The notes below the pieces were generated by a model. That model made no database searches and had not been told where the DNA came from. It saw only the letters and a list, made by a program, of their open reading frames with translations. Positions 7,515 to 14,450 of a DNA stretch of 17,196 nucleotides are shown here, piece after piece. Position 1 is the first letter of the stretch. Every line of letters begins with the position of its first letter. The stretch spans positions 1-17,196 of the forward strand of contig QMMZ01000007.1 of assembly GCA_003647525.1 (NCBI GenBank). Direction: 5' to 3'. The DNA comes from Deltaproteobacteria bacterium (GTDB lineage: Bacteria > Desulfobacterota > Desulfobacteria > Desulfobacterales > ETH-SRB1). The position numbers were made by a program, and so were the translations under genes.

Positions 7515-8408
7515 TTACGAAAGTTCTATCATCCTCTGAACCGCTTTTAATGCGGGCCGCTGTAAATCTTCCGGTACCTTAACCTCGCCTTCCATGAATT
7601 CAAGGCTTCTGACAATATCTTCAAGAGTGATTTTCTTCATATCACTGCATTCCATGTTTAAAGATGCAGGATAAAAAATTTTGTCGGGATTTGCCTTTTT
7701 CAAAGGATAAAGCAATCCTGTTTCAGTCCCTACGATAAAAGATCTGCTTTTCGATTCCATGGCGTATCTGATCATTCCGGAAGTACTTAAAGCAACATCT
7801 GCCATATCAATAATATCCGGCGGGCATTCCGGATGAGCCATGAAAACGGCATCCGGATACTTTTGTTTTGCAGCGTTAACATCTTCAACAGTAAGGCTGT
7901 CATGAATCGGACAGTATCCATCCCAGGAATGTATCTTCTTTTTTGAATGCGAAGCTGCATACATAGCAAGGTTTCGATCAGGAACCATCATTAGTTCATC
8001 AGCATCAAGGCTGTTTACGACTGCAACAGCATTCGCCGATGTGCAGCAAATAGTCGAGATAGCCTTGACCGATGCAGATGAATTGACATAAGTTACAACC
8101 GGCATTGGAGGAAGTTCTGCAAGCTTAGCCTCAAGCTCTTCCGGAGTCACCATATCCGCCATAGGACACCCGGCATCTTTGCGCGGAAGCAGTACTGTCT
8201 TATGAGGGGACAGGATTGAAGCTGTCTCTGCCATAAAAGTTACTCCGCAAAACAGAATAACCTCGGCATCAGTCCTGGAAGCCTTGATACTTAATTCAAG
8301 TGAATCACCGCAAAGATCAGCAAGATCCTGTATCTCCGGTGGCTGGTAATTATGTGCAAGCATAATTGCTTTTCTTTTTTTCAGCAGGTTTTTTATCTTA
8401 TCTCTCAT
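7515..8408 (-). CDS. nadA: Quinolinate synthase NadA
   Basis: NadA condenses iminoaspartate with dihydroxyacetone phosphate to quinolinate in de novo NAD synthesis, using an oxygen-sensitive [4Fe-4S] cluster. The 297-aa sequence shows LAHNYQPPEIQDLADLCGDSLELS near the N terminus. The three cluster cysteines are Cys81 (AGCPMADM), Cys166 (GYCPIHD) and Cys254 (MECSDMKK), essentially the spacing of the compact Thermotoga-type enzyme. A GGATAT element 8 nt before the ATG may serve as ribosome-binding site. nadB and nadC are not adjacent. Upstream on the same strand is lolA, separated by 117 bp filled by heptamer palindrome C. Confidence 0.97.
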   Translation of the reverse strand: MRDKIKNLLKKRKAIMLAHNYQPPEIQDLADLCGDSLELSIKASRTDAEVILFCGVTFMAETASILSPHKTVLLPRKDAGCPMADMVTPEELEAKLAELPPMPVVTYVNSSASVKAISTICCTSANAVAVVNSLDADELMMVPDRNLAMYAASHSKKKIHSWDGYCPIHDSLTVEDVNAAKQKYPDAVFMAHPECPPDIIDMADVALSTSGMIRYAMESKSRSFIVGTETGLLYPLKKANPDKIFYPASLNMECSDMKKITLEDIVRSLEFMEGEVKVPEDLQRPALKAVQRMIELS

Positions 8409-8437
8409 TTTTTATATCCATAGTTACTCACGTAACC

Positions 8438-8526
8438 GTTCACGGTTGTCGGTTTACAGTTAACAGTTTTATGTTTTGGACAGCCGTAAACTGTAAACCG
8501 TGAACCGTAAACTGTAAACTGTCACT
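8438..8526. repeat. Heptamer-based palindromic repeat, copy C
   Basis: This is the clearest member of the family. The left half is six successive GTT-initial 7-mers (from GTTCACG at 8438 to GTTTTGG ending 8479). The right half is five successive 7-mers of the form [CT]GT[AG]AAC (8485-8519), followed by TGTCACT. The two halves are complementary over much of their length. The first 41 bases are identical to copy A in the same orientation 4.09 kb away. It occupies the nadA-lolA gap and reaches the lolA stop codon. Confidence 0.88.
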
Positions 8527-9221
8527 TAGTCATCAAGTTCCAGCACCTCTGTACCATAAGGTATATTAAAAATAAATATCGAATCCTCAGGATTCTCCAA
8601 TAGTTTAATATCGATCAGCTTTATTCGAGTCTCATCGCCATATGAATTATATGTAACAATTTCTTCAAGATAAAATGTCTTCTTTGAAATTGACAAGTTT
8701 ATGTATGATAAATCGTTTGTTTTCTTTAAAGGCAAAACCTTAAGTATATAATAATCGTTGCCGTCTGTATTTTCCAGGGTAATATTGAATTTTTGTCTGA
8801 TAAGCTTAATGTCTGAAAGGAAACTGGCACCCTTGCCATCTCCAAAAAATGATGGAAATTTCCCCATCATAACCTGGTTATCATCCGGTCTGTAAACCCA
8901 TAGATCCTTGCCGTCTGTAACTATAATCTGCCTGTCAGGCTCTTCATACTCCCATCTCATCTTACCCGGACGTTTGACCGTTATTTTGCCCGACGCAGAA
9001 TCCGTTATATCCATTGCCTTTAATGTCGATTTCTGAACAAAACGGGCAGAAAATCCGGCAACAGCATACTTTTTCTCAAATTTGTCCATAATTTTATCAA
9101 GCAAAATATTCGATTCCTGCGATTTTGAATCTTGACGCATGGATGAATCTTTGCATAACACATGCTGTGCATTTAAAAAAATAACTACCCATAAAATACA
9201 TATAACTAATTTAAATCTCAT
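8526..9221 (-). CDS. lolA: Outer-membrane lipoprotein carrier protein LolA
   Basis: LolA is the periplasmic chaperone that carries lipoproteins from the LolCDE transporter to the outer membrane. The 231-aa product has a signal peptide (hydrophobic residues about 4-22, likely cleaved near VLC-KD). The LolA fold follows, visible as FSARFVQKS, GKITVKRPGKMRWEYEEPDRQIIVTDGKDLWVYRPDDNQV and the late FNIPYGTEVLELD. The pattern of a Trp-Glu-Tyr strand, then D-G-x-x-L-W-x-Y, is the core LolA signature. GAGG lies about 9 nt before the ATG. It is divergent from the hybrid kinase gene. LolA implies a diderm envelope, which agrees with the overall placement. Confidence 0.92.
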   Translation of the reverse strand: MRFKLVICILWVVIFLNAQHVLCKDSSMRQDSKSQESNILLDKIMDKFEKKYAVAGFSARFVQKSTLKAMDITDSASGKITVKRPGKMRWEYEEPDRQIIVTDGKDLWVYRPDDNQVMMGKFPSFFGDGKGASFLSDIKLIRQKFNITLENTDGNDYYILKVLPLKKTNDLSYINLSISKKTFYLEEIVTYNSYGDETRIKLIDIKLLENPEDSIFIFNIPYGTEVLELDD

Positions 9222-9252
9222 ACTACTGACCTCGTTAAGTAGTTAAATGGTA

Positions 9253-9349
9253 AGCGTTCACGGAACGTCGAAATTGGAAATTTGGCCTTCATGCTTTTGT
9301 ACTGTTCTTCCCAATTTCTATTTTCCAATTTCAAGCCGTGAACAGCTAC
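9253..9349. repeat. Inverted repeat upstream of lolA
   Basis: GTTCACGG (9256-9263) pairs with CCGTGAAC (9336-9343), and GAAATTGGAAA (9270-9280) pairs with TTTCCAATTTC (9321-9331), giving a long broken stem. The right end CCGTGAACAGCTAC matches the right end of heptamer copy A at 13 of 14 positions, although the interior is different. It sits within the lolA 5' leader or promoter region. Confidence 0.75.
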
Positions 9350-9432
9350 ATTAATACTTTAATCAAAATTTTACAAACTCATTTTAGAAATAATTGCGGA
9401 TGTGATCTTATTATGGTATTATTTAAATTTAG

Positions 9433-9507
9433 CGCGCCTTCGGTGCGAACTTTCGGGCTGTGATTATATTATTTTTTCGTAGGGGCGATCCTTGTGATCG
9501 CCCCTAC
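9433..9507. repeat. Two short hairpins in the lolA-kinase divergent region
   Basis: A small GC-rich hairpin, CGCGCC-TTC-GGTGCG, lies near 9433-9448. A perfect 12-bp stem follows: GTAGGGGCGATC (9479-9490), loop CTTGT, GATCGCCCCTAC (9496-9507). The second has the form of the GTAGGGGCGA...TCGCCCCTAC palindromic repeats found scattered in many bacterial genomes. Together with the inverted repeat at 9253-9349 they account for most of the 369-bp gap. I see no ORF and no convincing promoter for the kinase gene. Confidence 0.7.
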
Positions 9508-9590
9508 TATGAAAAATGGAAATTCCTATACTATAAATTTAATATGTTTGATGCGGACTTTTTTGATCAGAATTAACAGGAGATTGTCAA

Positions 9591-11723
9591 ATGCTGAAAA
9601 AGCCGAGCTATGAAGAATTGGAAAAAAAAATAAAAGAACTGGAAAAAATAGCTTTTGAGCACGAACATATGGATGTAAAGCATCTTGAAAACGAGGAGCT
9701 TTACAGCAACATCCTTGAATCCATAAGCGACGGCATAATGGTTCTGAACTCTAACTTCCACTTTACGCACTGGAATAGTGCAATGGAAAGAATATCCCAA
9801 ATTCCACGAGAGAAAGTTGTTGGCAATAGAAAAAATGCATGGGAAATTTTTCCCGACCTGGCAAAAGACGGTATGGATGAAATTATGTGGAAGGCAATGC
9901 AAGGTGAAATCACCAAGCAAAAAAATGCTCCACTGCGTTTCACTAAGAAAAAAAGTGGTTTTATTTCAGAAATGTTTTTTCCGTTCAGAAATACTAAATC
10001 GGAAATTCGCGGTATAGTCGGAGTAATTAGTGATATCACCGACGGTAAACAGGCAGAAGAGACCATACGTCTTAATGAATCTCGTCTCAACGTGCTGTTG
10101 AAACTTAACCAAATGACTGAAGCATCCTTACAGGAAATAAAGGACTTCACTCTCGAAGCTACCGTTAAGCTCACTAAGAGCAAAATAGGCTATCTTGCAT
10201 TTATGAACGATGACGAGAGTATTCTTACTCTGCACTCCTGGTCGAAAAATACAGTAAAACAATGCAACATTGGCGATAAACCACTAACCTACCCTATGGA
10301 AACAATGGGTCTATGGGGTGAAGCTGTCCGACAGAAAAAGGCGATTATTACCAATAATTATTCCGCTCCCAACCCTTTTAAGAAAGGCCTTCCAAAAGGT
10401 CATATAAAAATAATTCGTCACATGAACGTGCCGCTCTTTGAAGGCAATCGCATTGTTATCGTTGCAGGCCTGGGAAATAAAGAAAATGATTACGATGAAT
10501 TAGACGTACGCCAGCTTACATTGTTAATGCAGGATATGTGGAGCCTTATACAGCACAAACAAGCGGAAAAAGAAAAAAAGAAAATAGAAGTTCAACTTTT
10601 ACAGGCGCAAAAGACCGAAACAATAGGCACGCTTGTTGGAGGTATTGCTCATAATTTTAACAATCTGCTTATGGGAATACAAGGTTATACATCCTTGATG
10701 CTTTTTGAGACTGACTCTTCCAATCCAAATTATGCAAGACTTAAAAACATAGAAAAAATGGTTAAAAGCAGGCTTGACCTTACCAGGCAGCTTCTTGCAT
10801 ATGCCAGGAAAGGCCAGGATAAAGTCAAGCCTCTTGACTTAAATCTATTGGTTGAAGAAACCTCAGAAACCTTTGGCAGAACTAGAAAGGAGTTCACAAT
10901 ACGCCGCGAACTCGCTGACGACATAGATACAATAGAGGCAGACCAGGGACAAATCGAACAGTTGCTGTTGAATCTTTATGTTAATGCTGCGGACGCTATG
11001 CATGAAGGCGGTGACCTTATCTTGAAAACCAGCAATGTTTCCCATGAAAATATGAAGGGAAAGCTTTATGAGCCAAAACAGGACAACTATGTAATGTTAT
11101 CGGTTGCAGACACAGGCACGGGCATGGATAAAAATACAATGAAGCGTATTTTTGAACCGTTCTTTACAACAAAGGACATGGGCCAGGGAACAGGTCTCGG
11201 GCTGGCATCGGTATATGGAATCGTAAAGGCTCATAATGGATATATTGATGTCGATTCCAAGCAGGGGGTTGGAACAACATTCAAAATTTATCTGCCTGCT
11301 TCTGGAATAAAGCTCCAGAGAGTTGTTGAAATTTCCGAAGAAATAGTTAAAGGAACGGAAACAGTCCTCATGGTCGATGACGAGAAGGATATACTTGAAG
11401 TGGGCGAAGAATTGCTGAAAGCCATAGGTTATAAGGTATTAACAGCTATAGATGGAAACGAGGCTATTGAAATTTACAAAAAAAATATGGATAAGATAGA
11501 CATTATCCTTCTGGATATGATTATGCCTACGATGAGTGGCGGGAAAGTCTTCGACATAATAAAAAAGATCGATCCCAATGCAAAGGTACTTCTTATAACT
11601 GGATACAGTTTAGACAATCAGGTAACGAAGATCTTAAACCGAGGTTGTGATGGGTTTATTCAGAAACCCTTTAATTTAAATGAGTTATCTCGAAAAATAA
11701 GAAAAATTATACACCTAAGTTGA
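9591..11723 (+). CDS. Soluble hybrid sensor histidine kinase (PAS-GAF-HisKA-HATPase-REC)
   Basis: The 710-aa protein has no membrane segment or signal peptide, so it should sense a cytoplasmic signal. A short coiled coil (about 8-35) leads into a PAS domain (about 37-150). A GAF-type domain follows (about 165-322, with NNYSAPNPFKKGLPKGHI and NVPLFEG), then a helical linker. The HisKA H-box is IAHNFNNLL with phospho-acceptor His354. The ATPase domain has N-box LLLNLYVNAADAM (Asn465), DTGTGMD (507-513) and GQGTGLGL (531-538). The C-terminal receiver (about 591-708) carries Asp596/Asp597, phospho-acceptor Asp642 in LLDMIMP, Thr670 and Lys692. AGGAG lies 8 nt before the ATG. No DNA-binding output regulator is adjacent, so it is an orphan. 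The stop codon lies within the long inverted repeat that follows. Confidence 0.95.
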   Translation: MLKKPSYEELEKKIKELEKIAFEHEHMDVKHLENEELYSNILESISDGIMVLNSNFHFTHWNSAMERISQIPREKVVGNRKNAWEIFPDLAKDGMDEIMWKAMQGEITKQKNAPLRFTKKKSGFISEMFFPFRNTKSEIRGIVGVISDITDGKQAEETIRLNESRLNVLLKLNQMTEASLQEIKDFTLEATVKLTKSKIGYLAFMNDDESILTLHSWSKNTVKQCNIGDKPLTYPMETMGLWGEAVRQKKAIITNNYSAPNPFKKGLPKGHIKIIRHMNVPLFEGNRIVIVAGLGNKENDYDELDVRQLTLLMQDMWSLIQHKQAEKEKKKIEVQLLQAQKTETIGTLVGGIAHNFNNLLMGIQGYTSLMLFETDSSNPNYARLKNIEKMVKSRLDLTRQLLAYARKGQDKVKPLDLNLLVEETSETFGRTRKEFTIRRELADDIDTIEADQGQIEQLLLNLYVNAADAMHEGGDLILKTSNVSHENMKGKLYEPKQDNYVMLSVADTGTGMDKNTMKRIFEPFFTTKDMGQGTGLGLASVYGIVKAHNGYIDVDSKQGVGTTFKIYLPASGIKLQRVVEISEEIVKGTETVLMVDDEKDILEVGEELLKAIGYKVLTAIDGNEAIEIYKKNMDKIDIILLDMIMPTMSGGKVFDIIKKIDPNAKVLLITGYSLDNQVTKILNRGCDGFIQKPFNLNELSRKIRKIIHLS

Positions 11724-11866
11724 GCGATTTTTTGCGAAGATATGTGCTGAGATCTTGATGCATAAGGATTTGCAAAAACCGCAGGCATACCCGTGGGTAT
11801 GCCTGCGGTTTTTGCAAATCCTTTATGCGCAAGAAATCGGCGCAGATCAAGTAAAAAATCGCTCAA
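11720..11866. repeat. 147-bp near-palindromic element
   Basis: The outer ends TTGAGCGATTTTTT (11720-11733) and its complement (11853-11866) match perfectly over 14 bp. The middle parts of the arms are partly complementary. The inner 27-bp arms (11766-11792 and 11795-11821) match perfectly around a 2-nt GT centre. The left end overlaps the kinase stop codon. In RNA this would be an extremely stable hairpin, and the T6/A6 runs near the ends could support termination. Alternatively it is a MITE with 14-bp terminal inverted repeats; I see no convincing target duplication. It fills almost the whole gap to the FmdB gene. Confidence 0.88.
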
Positions 11867-11898
11867 TTTAGATGCAATAAAATAGTGAAAGAAAAATA

Positions 11899-12396
11899 AT
11901 GCCTATCTACGAATTTTACTGCAGCAAATGCAATACAATTTATAATTTCTTTTCCAGAACCGTAAACACAACAAAAATGCCAGACTGCCCTAAATGCAAA
12001 AAATATAAACTTACCCGGCAGATGTCTGCCTTTGCAGTTACAGGAAAGGCAAAAGAAAACAGCAACAACATGGACGATCTTCCCTTTGATGAAAGCAAAT
12101 TAGAAAGCGCTATTCAAATGCTGGGCAAAGAGGCAGACAAGATAAATGAAGATGATCCGCGGCAGGCCGCAAACCTCATGCGCAAGCTTACAAATATGAC
12201 AGGGATTGAACTCGGCCAGGGCATGGAAGAAGCATTAAGCCGCATGGAAAAAGGAGAAGATCCTGAAAAGATTGAAGCTGAGATGGGAGATATTCTTGAA
12301 AGCGAAGAACCGTTTTTGATGCCGGATAAAAAAGCAAAGGCTGCAAAAGCCAAATACATCAGGCCATTAAGGGACGATGCACTCTATGATCTTTAA
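11899..12396 (+). CDS. FmdB-family zinc-ribbon protein
   Basis: The 165-aa protein starts MPIYEFYCSKCN and has a paired zinc ribbon, C8-x2-C11 and C30-x2-C33, the FmdB/CxxC_CxxC regulatory-protein signature. After about residue 50 it becomes acidic and helical (for example EDPEKIEAEMGDILESEEP) and ends in a lysine/alanine-rich stretch. The ribbon suggests nucleic-acid or protein binding, but the family's biochemical role is poorly defined. The ribosome-binding site is weak (GAAAG). It lies 32 bp beyond the long palindrome, so its expression may depend on read-through or on a promoter I cannot see. Confidence 0.85.
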   Translation: MPIYEFYCSKCNTIYNFFSRTVNTTKMPDCPKCKKYKLTRQMSAFAVTGKAKENSNNMDDLPFDESKLESAIQMLGKEADKINEDDPRQAANLMRKLTNMTGIELGQGMEEALSRMEKGEDPEKIEAEMGDILESEEPFLMPDKKAKAAKAKYIRPLRDDALYDL

Positions 12397-12465
12397 TTTT
12401 TCAAAAATTTTATAGCTCGCTTTGATTATCTTCAATATTTATTCTGTTTAAGTAACAAAGGCATT

Positions 12466-12528
12466 ATGGATAAAAAAATTATAGAAAGCATTGAAATAAG
12501 ACAGGGAGATATTACAAAGCTTGAAGTG
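12466..12528 (+). pseudogene. 5' remnant of a macro-domain (ADP-ribose-binding) gene
   Basis: The first 21 codons read MDKKIIESIEIRQGDITKLEV, which is the start of a macro-domain protein; intact members continue into D-A-I-V-N-A-A-N and a glycine-rich ADP-ribose loop. Here the similarity stops after GTG at 12528. The frame then runs through DNA that is antisense to a transporter remnant and ends at 12702, giving a meaningless 78-residue chimera. AAAGG precedes the ATG, so the original start signals remain. The rest of the gene is absent from the window. Confidence 0.65.
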
Positions 12529-12660
12529 GAATGGAAGGCTATAAATAGAAGAAGCGATCGCCATATCATAGGGCGAAAATCGACCGAAAAACTTCTTTGT
12601 CAAAGCGTCGCCAGTGGCTACACTAAGAGCTGTTGCAATGGCAAGAATGAACCAAAGCAA
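12529..12660 (-). pseudogene. 5' remnant of a DMT/EamA-family transporter gene
   Basis: From a TTG at 12660, 44 codons give a hydrophobic segment (residues 1-17, LWFILAIATALSVA) followed by TGDALTKKFFGRFSPYDMAIASSIYSLPF. This resembles the first transmembrane helix and following loop of EamA/DMT permeases, which normally have ten helices and about 300 residues. Similarity ends at 12529, where the opposing macro-domain remnant begins. AGAGG, 8 nt upstream, is a good ribosome-binding site, and the start lies 5 nt after the stop of the 287-aa gene. A short chimeric peptide may therefore still be made (to 12448). Confidence 0.6.
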
Positions 12661-12665
12661 TTTGG

Positions 12666-13529
12666 CTACCTCTCAAGTGGTGAGGGATACTGGTTTTTAT
12701 AAACCGCGAGAATGATCGTGTCTATTATTACTATGTTATTCATTGTATCCTCTTTACTGATATGCGGAATTCTTACTCCCCGGGATATCAATGTTTCCAT
12801 ATTGTTTTTATTCAGAAGCTCCTCAAACTTTACTGCTTTTTGAAGGTCTTGAAAATATAATTCTTTTTTGTCCAAAAGAGACTGCAATATATCTCTGTCA
12901 TCTTCAAATCTGTCAAAAAAGTCCAGTATGAAATCCAGACACTTAAAAAAACAATTCTCTTCAACTTTTAATTTTTCAAAGAAAGAACGCAGGAACATAA
13001 TTTTATTTTCAGTAAATTCAACCCTGGCGTTTCTCAACCTGACCTTGACAGGAGTTCTACACTTATCGGAGACAAATTTGTCTATTGCTTTAAGAAGCCT
13101 TTTATTCAGTTTCCTTGAAATATTAAGACGGGGAATGAATTGTATCGCAGACGATTTTGGGACAAAAAACTTTAATGAATCTTTACTTTCAGGGAAATGT
13201 ATTGTTGTTACTATTTTTTTATTTAAAATATAACTCAATACTTTTTCTTCATCTTTTTTTTTAAAATCTTCTTTTTCAAGAAGTTCTTCAAGTCCAATCT
13301 GGACAGACTCATCAGGAAAAAATAACAATTCAAACAGGGAATCCCTTTCGCAATTGTGCTCGTCATAAATAATTTTTTCAAGTTCATCTATAGAAGGGTT
13401 TGAAAAGGTAGAATCAATGTAGTACACAATGTCATCACTTAAGACAAAACCATCCCTGAAAATCTGCTCAATCTTCCCGGCAAGCAAAAAACATTTAACA
13501 TTTTTATCATCGGACTTAAATTTTTGCAT
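12666..13529 (-). CDS. Uncharacterised 287-aa protein
   Basis: I do not recognise this gene. It encodes a charged, Lys/Glu/Phe-rich protein with no signal peptide, cysteine motif, nucleotide-binding motif or clear membrane helix. The N-terminal part (about 12-40, FLLAGKIEQIFRDGFVLSDDIVYYIDSTF) and the segment LFELLFFPDESVQIGLEELL look ordered. The second half is strongly helical. The ATG at 13529 has no obvious Shine-Dalgarno. The stop lies 5 nt before the start of the DMT-transporter remnant, so the pair once formed an operon. It may have worked with that transporter, but this is inference from position only. Confidence 0.75.
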   Translation of the reverse strand: MQKFKSDDKNVKCFLLAGKIEQIFRDGFVLSDDIVYYIDSTFSNPSIDELEKIIYDEHNCERDSLFELLFFPDESVQIGLEELLEKEDFKKKDEEKVLSYILNKKIVTTIHFPESKDSLKFFVPKSSAIQFIPRLNISRKLNKRLLKAIDKFVSDKCRTPVKVRLRNARVEFTENKIMFLRSFFEKLKVEENCFFKCLDFILDFFDRFEDDRDILQSLLDKKELYFQDLQKAVKFEELLNKNNMETLISRGVRIPHISKEDTMNNIVIIDTIILAVYKNQYPSPLER

Positions 13530-13703
13530 TTTGTATATTTTTTAATTAGCTGTTTTTGTAAGGCAATGAATGAACAACAGAAAGCTTTTTTTGCTGCAAC
13601 AGAAAATCTTCTAAGGCAGGGGCTATATTGCGGCAGAAAAACTTGTGGACTAAGGTTTAGAGACAATGGAGGCTTTTTGTTCTAATTTTAGAGGCTGCTG
13701 CTG

Positions 13704-13732
13704 GTAAACCGCCAACCGTGAACTGTAAACCG
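13704..13732 (-). repeat. Heptamer repeat, partial copy D
   Basis: Read on the minus strand, 13723-13704 is GTTCACGGTTGGCGGTTTAC, which matches the start of copies A and C at 19 of 20 positions. A GTTTACA-type heptamer lies beside it. It is inverted relative to copies A and C, and no opposite arm long enough for a full hairpin is seen. It lies just downstream of nrdG, in a 216-bp gap that otherwise holds only a doubtful 39-codon ORF on the plus strand (13566-13685). Confidence 0.7.
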
Positions 13733-13745
13733 TTGTCACTATCCG

Positions 13746-14444
13746 TCAACGGACAATGCATTTATTGACCCACTGGTTTGCCACGGACTTTAATTGTATA
13801 AGTTCATCATCTTGGTAAAGATTAGCATTATCTTTGAAAAATTCAGGATGCAGAACATCTGTTTTACTAAATTGCTGCAACGCATAAAGCTTTGAGTCTT
13901 TGATCAAATAACTCATGTTTTCAATTGTACTTTTATTAACTAGTGACTTAACACAGGTAGTCCTGAACTCATAATCTATATTTGATTCCTTTATGATGCG
14001 TGCACTTAAAAAAATATCATCCGTGCTGGAATTGTCTTTTATTAATGGGGCGTAGTGTGAGGGGTCTGTCTTTATATCCATTGCAATATAGTTTACAAGA
14101 TCTTCGTCTATGAGCTTCCTTATTACTTCAGGCCTGCTTCCGTTTGTATCCAGCTTAACGGGATAATCCATAAGCCTGATCTTTTTACAAAACGATATAA
14201 GACCTTTCTGCAGTGTCGGCTCACCACCTGAAACAACAACTCCGTCCAGAAATCCCTTGCGGCTTCCAAGAAAATCAAATATCAGGTCTTCGCTCAAATA
14301 ACCGGTGGATAGAGACCTCCCCTTTGCAAGTTCAGGATTGTGGCAATAAGGACAGTCAAAGTTGCACCCGGAAAGAAAGATAACACAGCTTATTTTTCCA
14401 GGATAATCAATTAAAGAATTCTTATGTAATCCACCTATGATCAT
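13746..14444 (-). CDS. nrdG: Anaerobic ribonucleotide reductase activating protein (radical SAM)
   Basis: The 232-aa radical SAM enzyme has the CxxxCxxC [4Fe-4S] motif as Cys27, Cys31, Cys34 in FLSGCNFDCPYCHNPELA. It should generate the 5'-deoxyadenosyl radical that installs the glycyl radical on NrdD. GGVVVSGGEP-like sequence (VVVSGGEPTLQKG) and KLDTNGSRP match radical SAM barrel motifs. It is longer than E. coli NrdG (154 aa) and resembles the NrdG2 type that starts MIIGGLHKNSLIDYPGK. The ATG lies 6 nt after the nrdD stop, with AAAGGTGG at the end of nrdD as ribosome-binding site, so the two genes form an operon. Confidence 0.93.
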   Translation of the reverse strand: MIIGGLHKNSLIDYPGKISCVIFLSGCNFDCPYCHNPELAKGRSLSTGYLSEDLIFDFLGSRKGFLDGVVVSGGEPTLQKGLISFCKKIRLMDYPVKLDTNGSRPEVIRKLIDEDLVNYIAMDIKTDPSHYAPLIKDNSSTDDIFLSARIIKESNIDYEFRTTCVKSLVNKSTIENMSYLIKDSKLYALQQFSKTDVLHPEFFKDNANLYQDDELIQLKSVANQWVNKCIVR

Positions 14445-14450
14445 AAAAAC

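Noticed and set aside
12466..12702. 78-aa ORF as an intact gene
   Set aside because: Only the first 21 codons look like protein (macro-domain start); the rest is antisense of the transporter remnant and of the 287-aa gene end.
13439..13666. 75-aa minus-strand ORF overlapping the start of the 287-aa gene
   Set aside because: It overlaps a better frame, has no ribosome-binding site, and its composition looks random.
13566..13685. 39-codon plus-strand ORF (starting MNEQQKAFF) between the 287-aa gene and nrdG
   Set aside because: AAGG is only 3 nt from the ATG, the product matches nothing I recognise, and both neighbours are on the other strand. It may be a remnant, but the support is too weak to annotate.
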